Assembly (NCBI RefSeq): GCF_001433995.1
Contig: NZ_AZCX01000002.1
Coordinates: 186,001-250,000 of the forward strand
Length of the DNA: 64,000 bases
Reading direction: 5' to 3'
From: Secundilactobacillus kimchicus JCM 15530
GTDB taxonomy: Bacteria > Bacillota > Bacilli > Lactobacillales > Lactobacillaceae
Shown here: positions 25,032 to 34,008 of the stretch, one piece after another
Layout of the letters: each line of letters opens with the position of its first letter
Position numbering within the stretch: the stretch's first letter is position 1
Program-made: the position numbers and the translations under genes
The notes under the pieces: generated by a model
Databases searched by the model: none
The model's input: the letters and a program-made list of their open reading frames with translations, nothing else
What the model was told of the DNA's origin: nothing

Positions 25032-27302
25032 ATGTTAGGAAAAAATAACTGGCAACGAGTTGGTCAAATGAACTCAAAAAGGCATTATAAGGCCTATAAA
25101 GCAGGCAGCCATTGGGTTTTTGCGACCATGACGAGTTTAGTTCTAGGTGCGGGGGCTCTTTTTGGGACTAGCGTGACGGCTGATGCCGCAACAACTGACC
25201 CAGCGACTGAAACAGTCGCAGCTAAAGCGGCGGCTAACAAACAGTCAACAGATTCGCAGTCTCCTACTAATCCAGCAACTGCACCCAGTGTCGATAACAC
25301 TAATACCCAAAAACTGGCGACCTCAGCTTCGGATTTACAAAGTGCTGTTGATACAGCAAAATCGACCGGGGTGGCGGTCACTCAAAATCCATCAAAAACG
25401 ATTACTACAACGCCGGATAAATTAGCGACAACGGCAGATCAAGTGAAGGCTGACTACGAAAGCCAAACTCAGGCGTTAAACCAAGCAACTGATAAGCAAA
25501 AGGCGAATAACAGCACGTATGCGAGTGATAAGGAAAAATATGACAAAAATGAGGTCACCATTAATCCGGTCAATTCCGGATGGACTAAGGAAGCTTTGGT
25601 TAAATTATTAGCCGGAAAAGGTCATAAAACGGATGTGACCGACGCAACAAAAGTTACCCAAGAAGAAACGACTGCTGCGTCGGATGAGGCCAAAAAGGCT
25701 GCTCAAGTGACTTTAAAAGCGGGTAATACGGTAACTGATAAGGATGGTCAGTCAATTAAGGATGGTTACCAAATTACTTTAAGTGGTGATACAAATCCAA
25801 CTTGGACGTATAATAATGCGTTTGTCGACCCAGCAACGGGTCGGATGATCAGTGTGGTTGAAACAATCTCTGGTTTTGTGCCGCTTGATGGCGCAACCGA
25901 TACTCATTTGAATGTTCACACCGACAGTATCGGCTTTCAGCCATATAATACTAAGAGTATTTCCGCACAGGTAAAATACATTTACGCTGATACGGGTGAG
26001 GCTGCTAAGATCGATGCAGTTGTTGGCTTTGGTGATCTTGATGGCAACCAGGGAATCAGTGTTGACAACGATTATGCCACGCTCGTTAGAGGGAAGGCTA
26101 TCTCTGCAGTTTCACGGGATAATACGGTCGTTTACCAGGACACAGCACTGCACACGTTTGATGCTAATAATCCTGATGGTCAGGTGTGGGTTTTGCAAAA
26201 GGGAATTAGTGAAACGGATTATACGTTCTATGACGGGTTTAGAGCTGACGGTAAAGTTGACAATAATTGGCCGCTCCAAAGCATTGGTGGCCTTTCATTT
26301 TCTGTCAATGTTCCGGTTGCACCAACTCTAACCACTGAAAAAGGAAGTTACACGGAAACGACGATCAAGGTGGCGACTAACTATACGGTGCACTATGAAG
26401 GCGCCGGGACCGCAACGCCTGCAGACGCCGTGATCCCGGTTAATTGGACTGGGACGTATGACTCGGCAACGAATAGCTACACATGGACACCAGATAACCC
26501 AAACATCAATGTTGAAACGCCAAAAGTTGAAAATTATAGTGCTCAAGCCCGGGCAGGATGGACATTAACTAACACGACCAACGATCCGGCCAATCAGACA
26601 TTGACTGTTGCTTATCAGCAGCATGGACAAGTCGGCGAGACCGACACAACGGAGTTAATCGTTCGGTACGTTGATGAAAAAGGTAACCCAATCTACCCTG
26701 AGAGTACTACTACGGGTAAAATTGGTCAGCCTTTCGAGGTAACAGCAGTCACGATTCCTGGGTACGTTCCATCGGCACCAACTAGTGTGAAGGGCACTTA
26801 TGATGGCAACCAGATGACGGTGACATTTGTTTACCACCAAGTTTCGGGGAATCCGATCCCAACAACACCAACGACACCGACAGGAACAACCACGCCAACA
26901 CCGACAGGAACAACCACGCCAACACCGACAGGGACACCCACGCCGACACAGCCTCAGACGCCGACGGATACACAGCCTCAGACACCCGGTAACGAACCTG
27001 GTAATCCCACGCATCCTGAAGAAAATGAGCCAACGGTTTCTGAAAAGAAGTTAGTTCAGGAATCGAAGAAAAAGCAACATCAGGCGCCAACAGTTACATC
27101 GACCAAGCACGTTGGTTCTGCGACCAAGACGGCCAACCACCAGACAACTGACAGTTCAAAGACTGCTACCAACGGTGACGCTGCGGCTAAATTACCACAG
27201 ACTGGTGATCAGTTGTCTCAAAGCTGGACCGCAGTTGGGGTTAGCTTACTGGGAATGTTAGGTTTATTAGGATTAACGAAAAAGCGTCGTCATACCCATT
27301 AA
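25032..27302 (+). CDS. LPxTG-anchored adhesin with KxYKxGKxW signal and MucBP domain
   Basis: A 756-residue wall-anchored surface protein. The N-terminus holds a KxYKxGKxW-type long signal (HYKAYKAGSHW then a hydrophobic core). Residues about 110-170 are polar and probably helical; residues about 200-430 resemble the GbpC / antigen I-II variable domain (for example VGFGDLDGNQGISV), by my reading. A MucBP domain follows (ELIVRYVDEKGNPI ... MTVTFVYH, near residues 540-605), then a Pro/Thr linker and the sorting signal LPQTG, membrane helix and KKRRHTH tail. Likely binds mucus or plant/oral glycan. ATG 25032 follows GGGAGGAATTTAAG. Confidence 0.85.
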   Translation: MLGKNNWQRVGQMNSKRHYKAYKAGSHWVFATMTSLVLGAGALFGTSVTADAATTDPATETVAAKAAANKQSTDSQSPTNPATAPSVDNTNTQKLATSASDLQSAVDTAKSTGVAVTQNPSKTITTTPDKLATTADQVKADYESQTQALNQATDKQKANNSTYASDKEKYDKNEVTINPVNSGWTKEALVKLLAGKGHKTDVTDATKVTQEETTAASDEAKKAAQVTLKAGNTVTDKDGQSIKDGYQITLSGDTNPTWTYNNAFVDPATGRMISVVETISGFVPLDGATDTHLNVHTDSIGFQPYNTKSISAQVKYIYADTGEAAKIDAVVGFGDLDGNQGISVDNDYATLVRGKAISAVSRDNTVVYQDTALHTFDANNPDGQVWVLQKGISETDYTFYDGFRADGKVDNNWPLQSIGGLSFSVNVPVAPTLTTEKGSYTETTIKVATNYTVHYEGAGTATPADAVIPVNWTGTYDSATNSYTWTPDNPNINVETPKVENYSAQARAGWTLTNTTNDPANQTLTVAYQQHGQVGETDTTELIVRYVDEKGNPIYPESTTTGKIGQPFEVTAVTIPGYVPSAPTSVKGTYDGNQMTVTFVYHQVSGNPIPTTPTTPTGTTTPTPTGTTTPTPTGTPTPTQPQTPTDTQPQTPGNEPGNPTHPEENEPTVSEKKLVQESKKKQHQAPTVTSTKHVGSATKTANHQTTDSSKTATNGDAAAKLPQTGDQLSQSWTAVGVSLLGMLGLLGLTKKRRHTH
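26874..26945 (+). repeat. Three 24-base tandem repeats encoding the Pro/Thr linker
   Basis: Three head-to-tail units starting ACACCGACAGG (26874, 26898, 26922). The first two are identical and the third differs at a few bases. They encode TPTGTTTP-type octapeptides that span the wall. Confidence 0.85.
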
Positions 27303-27420
27303 AATGTCAAAAAGTTGTTACCGTTTTTTGATGAGGGTGAGTCGATAACTTGAAAAATACTAAGATTAAATTAAACGCTAATAATAGCCGGTTAATCCTT
27401 GATGATTAATCCCTATAATT

Positions 27421-27447
27421 AGAGGCTCCAAAAGGGGCCTCTTTTTG
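27421..27447 (+). terminator. Terminator downstream of the surface-protein gene
   Basis: AGAGGCTCC / GGGGCCTCT with AAAA loop and T run, 119 bases after the stop codon. Confidence 0.8.
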
Positions 27448-27568
27448 TTGGGTTAAGCAATGTTCGACAAAGGCAAGACATCATAGCCAAAGAAAACCTT
27501 TTCAGGTGCTATCATAGGTCCGTAATATCGTTGCCGTAATGGGTTTTAAACATTCTAGGAGGCTAACT

Positions 27569-29941
27569 ATGGGGATAGACCAAGAAAAACGAAACTTAAC
27601 CGAAGCACAAAAGCTACGACTCGTTTCAGGTCATGATTTTTGGCAGTCTGAGTCAATTGCAGACGTGGGGATTCCGGCAATTCGGATGAGTGATGGCCCT
27701 CATGGCCTACGCTATCAGGCGACGGAAAGCGATCATTTGGGGATTAACGAAAGCGTTGAAGCGACGGCTTTTCCGACGGCTAGTGCTTCAGCGAATAGCT
27801 GGGATTTAGGGTTACTGCGGCAAATGGGTGAAGCCATTGGTGGTGAAGCGCGTAGTTTAGGCGTGGATGTTGTGCTCGGACCTGGGGTTAATATCAAACG
27901 CAATCCGTTGGGCGGCCGTAACTTTGAGTATTTTAGTGAAGACCCACAGTTAGCAGGTCAACTAGCGGCTGCGTGGATTTCTGGGTTGCAGAGTACCGGC
28001 ACTGGCGCCAGCTTGAAACATTTTGCAGGCAATAATCAAGAAACGGATCGGTTATTATCGGACTCGTTGATCGACCAAACCGCGCTCCACGAGCTTTATT
28101 TGGAAGCCTTTCGGATTGCAGTCATGACGGCACAACCCGAAACAGTAATGAATGCTTACAACAAGGTCAACGGGACCTACATGAGTGAAAATACTTATCT
28201 ACAAACCACTGTGTTACGGGATCAATGGGGTTTTCAAGGCGCCATCGTGACAGACTGGGGCGCCCTGAATAACCCGGTTGAAAGTGTCAATGCGGGCACC
28301 GATTTAGAAATGCCCGGTAATCAACACTTTTTCATGGGAAATCTCAAAAAGGGATTAGCGTCAGGCGCTTTAAAACCGGCAGCATTGGATCGTGCTGCGG
28401 ACAAAGTGACCGCTATTGCCACGACTCAACGGCCCAAAGGTATCAGCAATCGGGAAAAATTGTTGAGCAGTCATGCAGCCTTATCACAGAAAATTGAAGA
28501 AGAGTCCGCCGTTTTAATGATTAACCGTGATCAGGTTTTACCTCTAGATCAACATCAAGACGTTTTATTGGTCGGTGAGATGGCGCGGCATACGCGGTTT
28601 CAAGGTGCGGGGTCCTCGCACATTAACGCCCCTGAGGTCGTGTCAATCGAGAAGGGGTTACGACGAGCTGGGGCTACAGTGGATTACGTTGCCGGCTATT
28701 CGCTCACAGGCAAAGGTGACGCCAGCCTAGTGGCCGAAGCCGCTCAAGCTGCCCAGAAGGCGTCGCAGGTTGTGGTGGTTGTTGGCTTACCCAATGAGGC
28801 TGAGTCTGAAGGGTTTGACCGGCAGCATATGCGGTTACCTGACAATCAAAATGAAGTGGTATCGGCGTTGACTGCCGTTAATCAAAACGTTGTGGTTTTA
28901 CTCGTGGCAGGCGCGCCAGTCGAGCTGCCTTGGCGGTCCGAGGTTGCCGGCTTAATGGCCTTGTATTTGGGGGGTGAGCGGGTCGGCGCAGCAGCGGCTA
29001 ACCTGTTATTGGGCGAGATTTCTCCAAGCGGGCATTTGGCAGAATCCTATCCCGTTTCGTATGCGGACGTCCCCAGCAGTGCGCTGTATGGTCAGAACCT
29101 GCGGTCGGTGCCGTATGCCGAAAGTCTTTACGTCGGGTATCGGTACTATGATAAGGCGAATCTGGCGGTGGCCTTCCCGTTCGGCTACGGATTAAGCTAC
29201 ACGACGTTTAACTACGGTGAGCCACAACTCAATCGACACGTACTGGGCGCTGATGAGGCCGGTTTAACCTTGACCTTGACAGTTGAAAATACGGGTAACG
29301 TAGCGGGAGCAACCGTGTTACAGCTATATGTGAGCGCCACTGACCAAGACCAGTTGATACCAGAAAAGGCCTTGCAGAAGTTTAGAAAGGTGTGGTTAGC
29401 ACCGGGTGAACGACAAACGGTCAAATTACCAATTGAAAAGCATGCATTTGAACGCTGGCAGGATGACCGTCAAGCATGGCAAGTTGCGCCTGGTGGTTAT
29501 CAGATTTTTTTGGGGACTAGTAGCCGGAATAAGATTGCAACCTTTGACGTCCAAGTTGCGGGTTCGCCGTTAGAGAAAGCCTCGATTCCAGTGTGGTATC
29601 GGCAGCCCAATGGTCAGCCGACAGTTGGCGACTTCGAATCATTGAGTGGGCTAAAGCCAGCACCGTTGCCAGAGCTTCAAGCTGGTCAATTGACGCAGAT
29701 GAATACGCCACGGGAGTTGAGCCGTTTTTCAACTATCGTCAAGAAGGTCACTGAGATGATTTTAAGCCAAATGCAATCCCAAGCTGGTAACCAACCAGGA
29801 TCACCGGAAGCTGCATTCTTAGAAACCATTGTCTTGGATACACCGTTGATTCGACTCGCTCAACAATCAAGTGGGTCGCTTAAAAAGTGGCAAGTCACAT
29901 CATTAGTGTGGCTTGCCAACCATTCGCTGCAACGGCACTAA
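27569..29941 (+). CDS. Glycoside hydrolase family 3 (beta-glucosidase/xylosidase type)
   Basis: A 790-residue GH3 enzyme releasing sugars from beta-linked glycosides. It has the N-terminal barrel (about 20-310) with predicted nucleophile D229 in VTDWGA, the C-terminal alpha/beta domain with predicted acid/base E414 in SEGFDRQ, and a fibronectin III-like domain (about 560-640). There is no signal peptide, so it acts on imported glycosides. ATG 27569 has AGGAGG upstream. The next gene, a GPH sugar transporter, starts 18 bases later and would supply the substrate. Specificity (glucoside, xyloside, gentiobioside or saponin-type) cannot be read. Confidence 0.9.
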   Translation: MGIDQEKRNLTEAQKLRLVSGHDFWQSESIADVGIPAIRMSDGPHGLRYQATESDHLGINESVEATAFPTASASANSWDLGLLRQMGEAIGGEARSLGVDVVLGPGVNIKRNPLGGRNFEYFSEDPQLAGQLAAAWISGLQSTGTGASLKHFAGNNQETDRLLSDSLIDQTALHELYLEAFRIAVMTAQPETVMNAYNKVNGTYMSENTYLQTTVLRDQWGFQGAIVTDWGALNNPVESVNAGTDLEMPGNQHFFMGNLKKGLASGALKPAALDRAADKVTAIATTQRPKGISNREKLLSSHAALSQKIEEESAVLMINRDQVLPLDQHQDVLLVGEMARHTRFQGAGSSHINAPEVVSIEKGLRRAGATVDYVAGYSLTGKGDASLVAEAAQAAQKASQVVVVVGLPNEAESEGFDRQHMRLPDNQNEVVSALTAVNQNVVVLLVAGAPVELPWRSEVAGLMALYLGGERVGAAAANLLLGEISPSGHLAESYPVSYADVPSSALYGQNLRSVPYAESLYVGYRYYDKANLAVAFPFGYGLSYTTFNYGEPQLNRHVLGADEAGLTLTLTVENTGNVAGATVLQLYVSATDQDQLIPEKALQKFRKVWLAPGERQTVKLPIEKHAFERWQDDRQAWQVAPGGYQIFLGTSSRNKIATFDVQVAGSPLEKASIPVWYRQPNGQPTVGDFESLSGLKPAPLPELQAGQLTQMNTPRELSRFSTIVKKVTEMILSQMQSQAGNQPGSPEAAFLETIVLDTPLIRLAQQSSGSLKKWQVTSLVWLANHSLQRH

Positions 29942-29959
29942 TTAAAGGGGGAAGGCGTT

Positions 29960-31399
29960 ATGGAACAACCACAGCACCAACTAACCACCCAGACAAGCTC
30001 TCCAGAACGGTTTAGTTTCTGGAGCTACTTCACCGGTCAGGCGATGGTTCAAACGATCCTGACAAATTTTATTGCGACTTACCTGATGCTTAACGGTATT
30101 CCGCTTGAACACATCGCGCTGAGCATGTTTGCAGTGAAACTCTGGGACATCGTCAATGACACTTTTTTCGGCGTCGTTTTTGATAAAATTAAGTTTAAAA
30201 GTGGCCATCGCAGCATTCCGTGGATTCGACTAACCCTAGTCCTACTGCCCGTAATGACCGTGGTTGTGTATCAGATCCCCGATGGCTTAACGCCCACGGG
30301 TAAGTTGATTTGGTTCATTGTCACCTATGTTTTGTGGGATAGTGCCTATACAGTAAGTGACGTGCCCATTTATAATTTGGTTACGATGATGACGACGAAT
30401 TTAAACGAGCGCAATTCAATTCTGTCATTAGCCCGGCTATTTGCGCTCATTGGAGCTTTTATCACTGGGATGTTGACGCCAATTTTGGTCAGCGAAAGGG
30501 TGGGGTTCTCGTTTGGAAACACCGCAATAGTGGTTGCCCTTTTGGCCGCATTAACGATGATTCCCATTGCCTTTTCAGCTCAGGAACGGGTTCATCCTAA
30601 GGGCGAAAATCAAAGGTATGGATTGAAACAAATTGGCGATTCAGTACGAAAGAATAAATATTTGTCGCGCTTTTATTTAGGCTATATTGCGGCCGGGGTC
30701 TCTCTGACAAATGCGCCATTGGATCTATTTGTGTCCTATTTCTTATTTGGCAGCGCGTTGTTTTCGTCGATTGCATTAATTGTTTCGTCGGTACCAATTG
30801 GATTAATGTCGGTGTTAATGGGGACAATTCTGAAGCACGTTGATAAGTTTAAACTGTATTATTGGTCAAACGTGGCGTTCATGGTGTTAGGAGTGGTGGT
30901 CTATCTGGGTGGCTGGCACAGCGCGGTATTGTACCTCGTATTACTGGGACTCAGGTCGATTCCTCAAGGGATTGTTTTGACCCTGAACCTGACGTTCACA
31001 CCGGATATTGTGGAATACGGGCACTTTGTGACTAAAAAAGACATTCGTGGGATTGCTTTTGCGATTCAATCCTTCGCAGCTAAATTTATCACATTGGCCC
31101 AACCACTGGCCCTGCTCGTCCTAAGTCTTTTTCCGTGGCAAACGACTCAGGCTGGTAGCTTTTCGGAACTGGCTCGCGACCACATTGTTCAAACATTGCC
31201 GGCTTTAAATGGCCTTTGGATCACGGCAACCCTCGTTCCGGTGGTTGGGACACTCATTGCATTGATACCCTACAGCCGCTACCATCTGCACGACAAGGAC
31301 GTGCAGTTAATGGCACGAGCGAACGCTGGCGAGATTGCCCGGGAAGAGGCGGTGGCAGGATTGTCGGCTGAGTTTAAGCGACGGGAAAAGATTGGCTGA
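29960..31399 (+). CDS. GPH family glycoside/cation symporter
   Basis: A 479-residue major-facilitator-type sugar symporter of the glycoside-pentoside-hexuronide family with about 12 helices. The helix 2-3 region (LWDIVNDTFFGVVFDKIKFKSGHR) matches the GPH signature around the conserved aspartates and the cytoplasmic loop. It lies 18 bases after the GH3 gene behind AAAGGGGGAAGG and probably imports the glycoside that the enzyme cleaves. No EIIA-like regulatory tail is present. Confidence 0.88.
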   Translation: MEQPQHQLTTQTSSPERFSFWSYFTGQAMVQTILTNFIATYLMLNGIPLEHIALSMFAVKLWDIVNDTFFGVVFDKIKFKSGHRSIPWIRLTLVLLPVMTVVVYQIPDGLTPTGKLIWFIVTYVLWDSAYTVSDVPIYNLVTMMTTNLNERNSILSLARLFALIGAFITGMLTPILVSERVGFSFGNTAIVVALLAALTMIPIAFSAQERVHPKGENQRYGLKQIGDSVRKNKYLSRFYLGYIAAGVSLTNAPLDLFVSYFLFGSALFSSIALIVSSVPIGLMSVLMGTILKHVDKFKLYYWSNVAFMVLGVVVYLGGWHSAVLYLVLLGLRSIPQGIVLTLNLTFTPDIVEYGHFVTKKDIRGIAFAIQSFAAKFITLAQPLALLVLSLFPWQTTQAGSFSELARDHIVQTLPALNGLWITATLVPVVGTLIALIPYSRYHLHDKDVQLMARANAGEIAREEAVAGLSAEFKRREKIG

Positions 31400-31507
31400 A
31401 AAGTCATGTCAGTTATTTTCCGCCCCAATTTTTGAATGAAAGGCTAGCCTTACTGTTTTTAGAGATGAATTACAGGATGATAGGTTCCCATAAAAAGATA
31501 GCTTGCC

Positions 31508-31534
31508 AAAAGTATATACAGTGTATATACTTTT
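31508..31534 (+). promoter_or_regulatory. Perfect palindrome upstream of the AbrB-like gene
   Basis: Two perfect 12-base arms, AAAAGTATATAC and its complement, around AGT. It lies just before the GGGAGGTG ribosome site of the AbrB/MazE-like gene, where an autoregulated antitoxin would bind. The T run also makes a weak terminator possible. Confidence 0.5.
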
Positions 31535-31559
31535 TTAAAAGGGAGGTGAATATCAAATC

Positions 31560-31946
31560 ATGGCTACCACTAAATTAACCGCTTGGGGCAACTCGTATGG
31601 TATTCGGATTCCTAAAGCACTACTTAAAGCGCTTGACTGGCAACCGAATACCGAATTGAGTTTAAGTCTGGATCATGATCAACTCATCATTCAACAGCTT
31701 GCCAAGGTTAGTACGGTTAACCAACCGCTTGACGACCAGCTAATCAACCGTTATTTTCCAATTCCTGATCAACTGACAGGCGTTGCGTTAATTGATGGTA
31801 ATCCCTACGCTTACAACATTAAAAATCCTTGGCAAATAACGACACCACAATATGCCAAAATTATTGCGGTCAATCAAGGTACCGTCTATGCGGTTGTCAT
31901 TGAACCACCAGCTGATATTACTCAAGCTTTAAATTTCAAACTTTAA
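31560..31946 (+). CDS. AbrB/MazE-like DNA-binding protein without a toxin gene
   Basis: A 128-residue protein whose first 50 residues are a swapped-hairpin AbrB/MazE DNA-binding domain (TAWGNSYGIRIPKALLKALDW, then SLDHDQLIIQQL). Residues 60-128 are an unrecognised extension. MazE-type antitoxins are normally 75-90 residues and are followed by a toxin; here the next gene is an SPFH protein 16 bases downstream, and no MazF, Doc or PIN protein is nearby. ATG 31560 follows GGGAGGTG with an 11-base spacer. Confidence 0.7.
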   Translation: MATTKLTAWGNSYGIRIPKALLKALDWQPNTELSLSLDHDQLIIQQLAKVSTVNQPLDDQLINRYFPIPDQLTGVALIDGNPYAYNIKNPWQITTPQYAKIIAVNQGTVYAVVIEPPADITQALNFKL

Positions 31947-31962
31947 AGGAGTCGATTCAATC

Positions 31963-32874
31963 ATGTTAGCCTTTTTCATTACCTTAGTCATTGTTGTATT
32001 AATTATTTTACTATTGATTGCCAGTATCAAAATTGTCCATTCTGGTGACGTGAAGGTCCTTGAACGCTTTGGGAACTACGTTAAAACGTTACAACCAGGG
32101 CTTCATCTTGTCGTTCCAATCATATATGCTGTTCGTCAAACCGTTTCACTGCGTCAGCGGCCGCTTCAAATGGATCCGTTTGATGTGATTACCAAGGAAA
32201 ACGCCACGATTCAAGTAGAGGTTTCGCTGAAATATCACGTTAATGACGTAGAATCTTACGTGTACAAAAACGAAAACTCCGAAGAAAGCGTCATTTTAGA
32301 CTGTCAATCTAGTCTTCGCGGTATTATTGGAAATATGGAACTCAACGACGTTTTAAATGGGACAACCAAGATTAACGCTAGTTTGTTTACTGAAATTAAA
32401 GACGTTGCTAGCAGTTATGGTGTCTCGGTTGATCGGATTAACATTGGTGAAATTACCCCAAGCACTGAAGTTCAAGCATCAATGGATAAATTAATTACCG
32501 CTAACCGAAACAAGGAAGCCATGATCACGGAGGCCCAAGGTTTTAAAGAAAAGACAATCCAGGAGGCTCAAGGACAAGCACAACAAGTGACCATCAACGC
32601 GCAGGCTCAAGCTGAACAAGTTCGGATTGCGGCTCAGGCTCAAGCCGACCAGATTAATCTGTTAGCTAATGCTGATGCTAAACGAATTTCGGTCGTAAAC
32701 CAGGCCGTCCAAGACAGTGCACTTGACGATAAAATGTTACAGTATCTGGGTCTGAAAGCCTTTGGATCCTTAGCTGAGAGTGATAGTAACACGATCGTTA
32801 TTCCTAGTAATTTAACCGGTCTTGCTAATATTCCGGCTGCTAAACAGTTGTGGAATAGCGATGAAGTAAAATAA
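31963..32874 (+). CDS. SPFH/Band 7 membrane scaffold protein
   Basis: A 303-residue stomatin/prohibitin/flotillin (SPFH) protein. An N-terminal membrane helix (residues 2-22) is followed by the Band 7 domain (about 25-185, with the family ERFGNYVKTLQPGLHLVVP opening) and an Ala/Gln/Glu-rich coiled coil (about 180-250). Such proteins form membrane microdomains or assist FtsH-type proteolysis. It lacks an adjacent NfeD gene. ATG 31963 follows AAAGGAG; it is the second gene of the AbrB unit. Confidence 0.85.
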   Translation: MLAFFITLVIVVLIILLLIASIKIVHSGDVKVLERFGNYVKTLQPGLHLVVPIIYAVRQTVSLRQRPLQMDPFDVITKENATIQVEVSLKYHVNDVESYVYKNENSEESVILDCQSSLRGIIGNMELNDVLNGTTKINASLFTEIKDVASSYGVSVDRINIGEITPSTEVQASMDKLITANRNKEAMITEAQGFKEKTIQEAQGQAQQVTINAQAQAEQVRIAAQAQADQINLLANADAKRISVVNQAVQDSALDDKMLQYLGLKAFGSLAESDSNTIVIPSNLTGLANIPAAKQLWNSDEVK

Positions 32875-33026
32875 CTATGAACACTACCGGTACGGTAAAG
32901 ATTGTATACGTGATGGGATGCTTGGGGTGTGAGGAGAAACGTATTTAATCTATCTTTTAGTCTGCCCAAGATATAAAAAAGTGGCCTGGAACGTACGGTC
33001 GGTATTTTTGAGAGGATTGACGGAAT

Positions 33027-33428
33027 GTGATTAAAATTGAATTTAATCAAGGCCTGCAATTGGAAGAATTATTGACTTTATACAAAACCGCTGATTTTGC
33101 TACGGAAAAGTTGACCGACGATTTAACAAGGTTACAAACGATGGTTGATCACACACCTTTGATTGTAACCTTGAGAGAAAATGAACGATTAATTGGAATG
33201 GCCCGTTGTTTAACAGATTTTGAGTATAGTTGTTATTTAAGTGAGATTGTGGTTCTATCGGCGTATCGCGGCAGGGGAATGGGGAAACTCATTCTACAAA
33301 GTATCGAGAATTATTTAGGTTGTCGAGTTGCTATAAACTTACGAGCGGATCCCAGCGCGATTGGATTTTACTCCAAAGTGGGATATGAACCAGTTGATAA
33401 TATGTTTCGGATTCATCGGGAGGGTTAG
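33027..33428 (+). CDS. GNAT family N-acetyltransferase, first of a tandem pair
   Basis: A 133-residue GNAT acetyltransferase. The acetyl-CoA-binding motif is visible as YRGRGMGKLIL (residues 80-90), and the C-terminal FYSKVGYEP motif matches the family. It starts with GTG 33027 and ends three bases before the next gene. The next gene is a diverged copy. Both are clearly more AT-rich than the surrounding genes, which may point to transfer. Substrate unknown. Confidence 0.8.
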   Translation: MIKIEFNQGLQLEELLTLYKTADFATEKLTDDLTRLQTMVDHTPLIVTLRENERLIGMARCLTDFEYSCYLSEIVVLSAYRGRGMGKLILQSIENYLGCRVAINLRADPSAIGFYSKVGYEPVDNMFRIHREG

Positions 33429-33430
33429 GC

Positions 33431-33826
33431 ATGATTAATTATTCTGCAACGGTTAAAATCAGTTCGCAACAACTCATTGAGTTATTTGAAGATTCTGGAA
33501 TTCAACGGCCAACAAATGATAAACTAAGAGTTTCGAGAATGATTAATAATGCAAATTTATTGTATACAGCCTGGGATGGAGAAACGTTAGTTGGTGTGGC
33601 CAGAGGGTTTAGTGATCAGGCGTATTGTTGCTACCTATCAGATTTAGCCATAAAAAAAGACTATCAGAAGCAAGGTATTGGTCAACAATTAATTCAAAAA
33701 ATTCATAGCGATCTGGGTCCCAATATATCACTTGTGTTAACTGCAGCACCGACAGCTAAGGGGTATTATCCTAAAGTTGGATTTGAAAACATTGACTCGG
33801 GGTTTAAGCTGGCACGGAAATACTAA
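33431..33826 (+). CDS. GNAT family N-acetyltransferase, second of a tandem pair
   Basis: A 131-residue GNAT protein related to its neighbour: both share a CYLS(D/E) strand, a (Y/G)xKQGIG-type acetyl-CoA loop (YQKQGIGQQLI here) and a final YPKVGFEN motif. The two appear to be old tandem duplicates. GGGAGGGTTAGGC lies before ATG, so translation is coupled to the first copy. AT-rich like its partner. Confidence 0.8.
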   Translation: MINYSATVKISSQQLIELFEDSGIQRPTNDKLRVSRMINNANLLYTAWDGETLVGVARGFSDQAYCCYLSDLAIKKDYQKQGIGQQLIQKIHSDLGPNISLVLTAAPTAKGYYPKVGFENIDSGFKLARKY

Positions 33827-33906
33827 TTGCCAATATTTTATGAAATTTTTTGAGGGTAGCGCTCAGAACCGTTTGTTCATATTCTGATGGTCACCAAAAT
33901 ACCCAA

Positions 33907-34000
33907 ATAAAAAATCGTCGCAATGAGGCCTACCCCTAAAGTTAAAGTGATTTCACTTTAACTTTAGGGGTAGGCCTCACAATTTGCGACGATTTTTTAT
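33907..34000. terminator. Very long hairpin between convergent genes
   Basis: A near-perfect inverted repeat of about 92 bases: outer arms AAAAAATCGTCGCA and inner arms GAGGCCTACCCC plus TAAAGTTAAAGTGA pair with their complements, broken only by a small internal bulge and a 2-base loop. A and T runs at both ends make it a bidirectional terminator for the GNAT pair and the DUF2798 gene. It is far longer than the other terminators here. Confidence 0.85.
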
Positions 34001-34008
34001 TAACCAGT

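Noticed and set aside
26655-27014. A Cys/Arg-rich reading frame on the minus strand inside the surface protein
   Set aside because: It is the complement of the Pro/Thr repeats; no ribosome site and the plus strand is a convincing gene.
27491-27504. AGAAAACCTTTTCA as a cre site for the GH3 unit
   Set aside because: The central CG is missing, so it is a poor match.
31508-31540. Palindrome before the AbrB-like gene as a plain terminator of the GPH gene
   Set aside because: It is AT-rich, lies right at the ribosome site of the next gene and is over 100 bases from the upstream stop; an operator fits better, though termination is not excluded.
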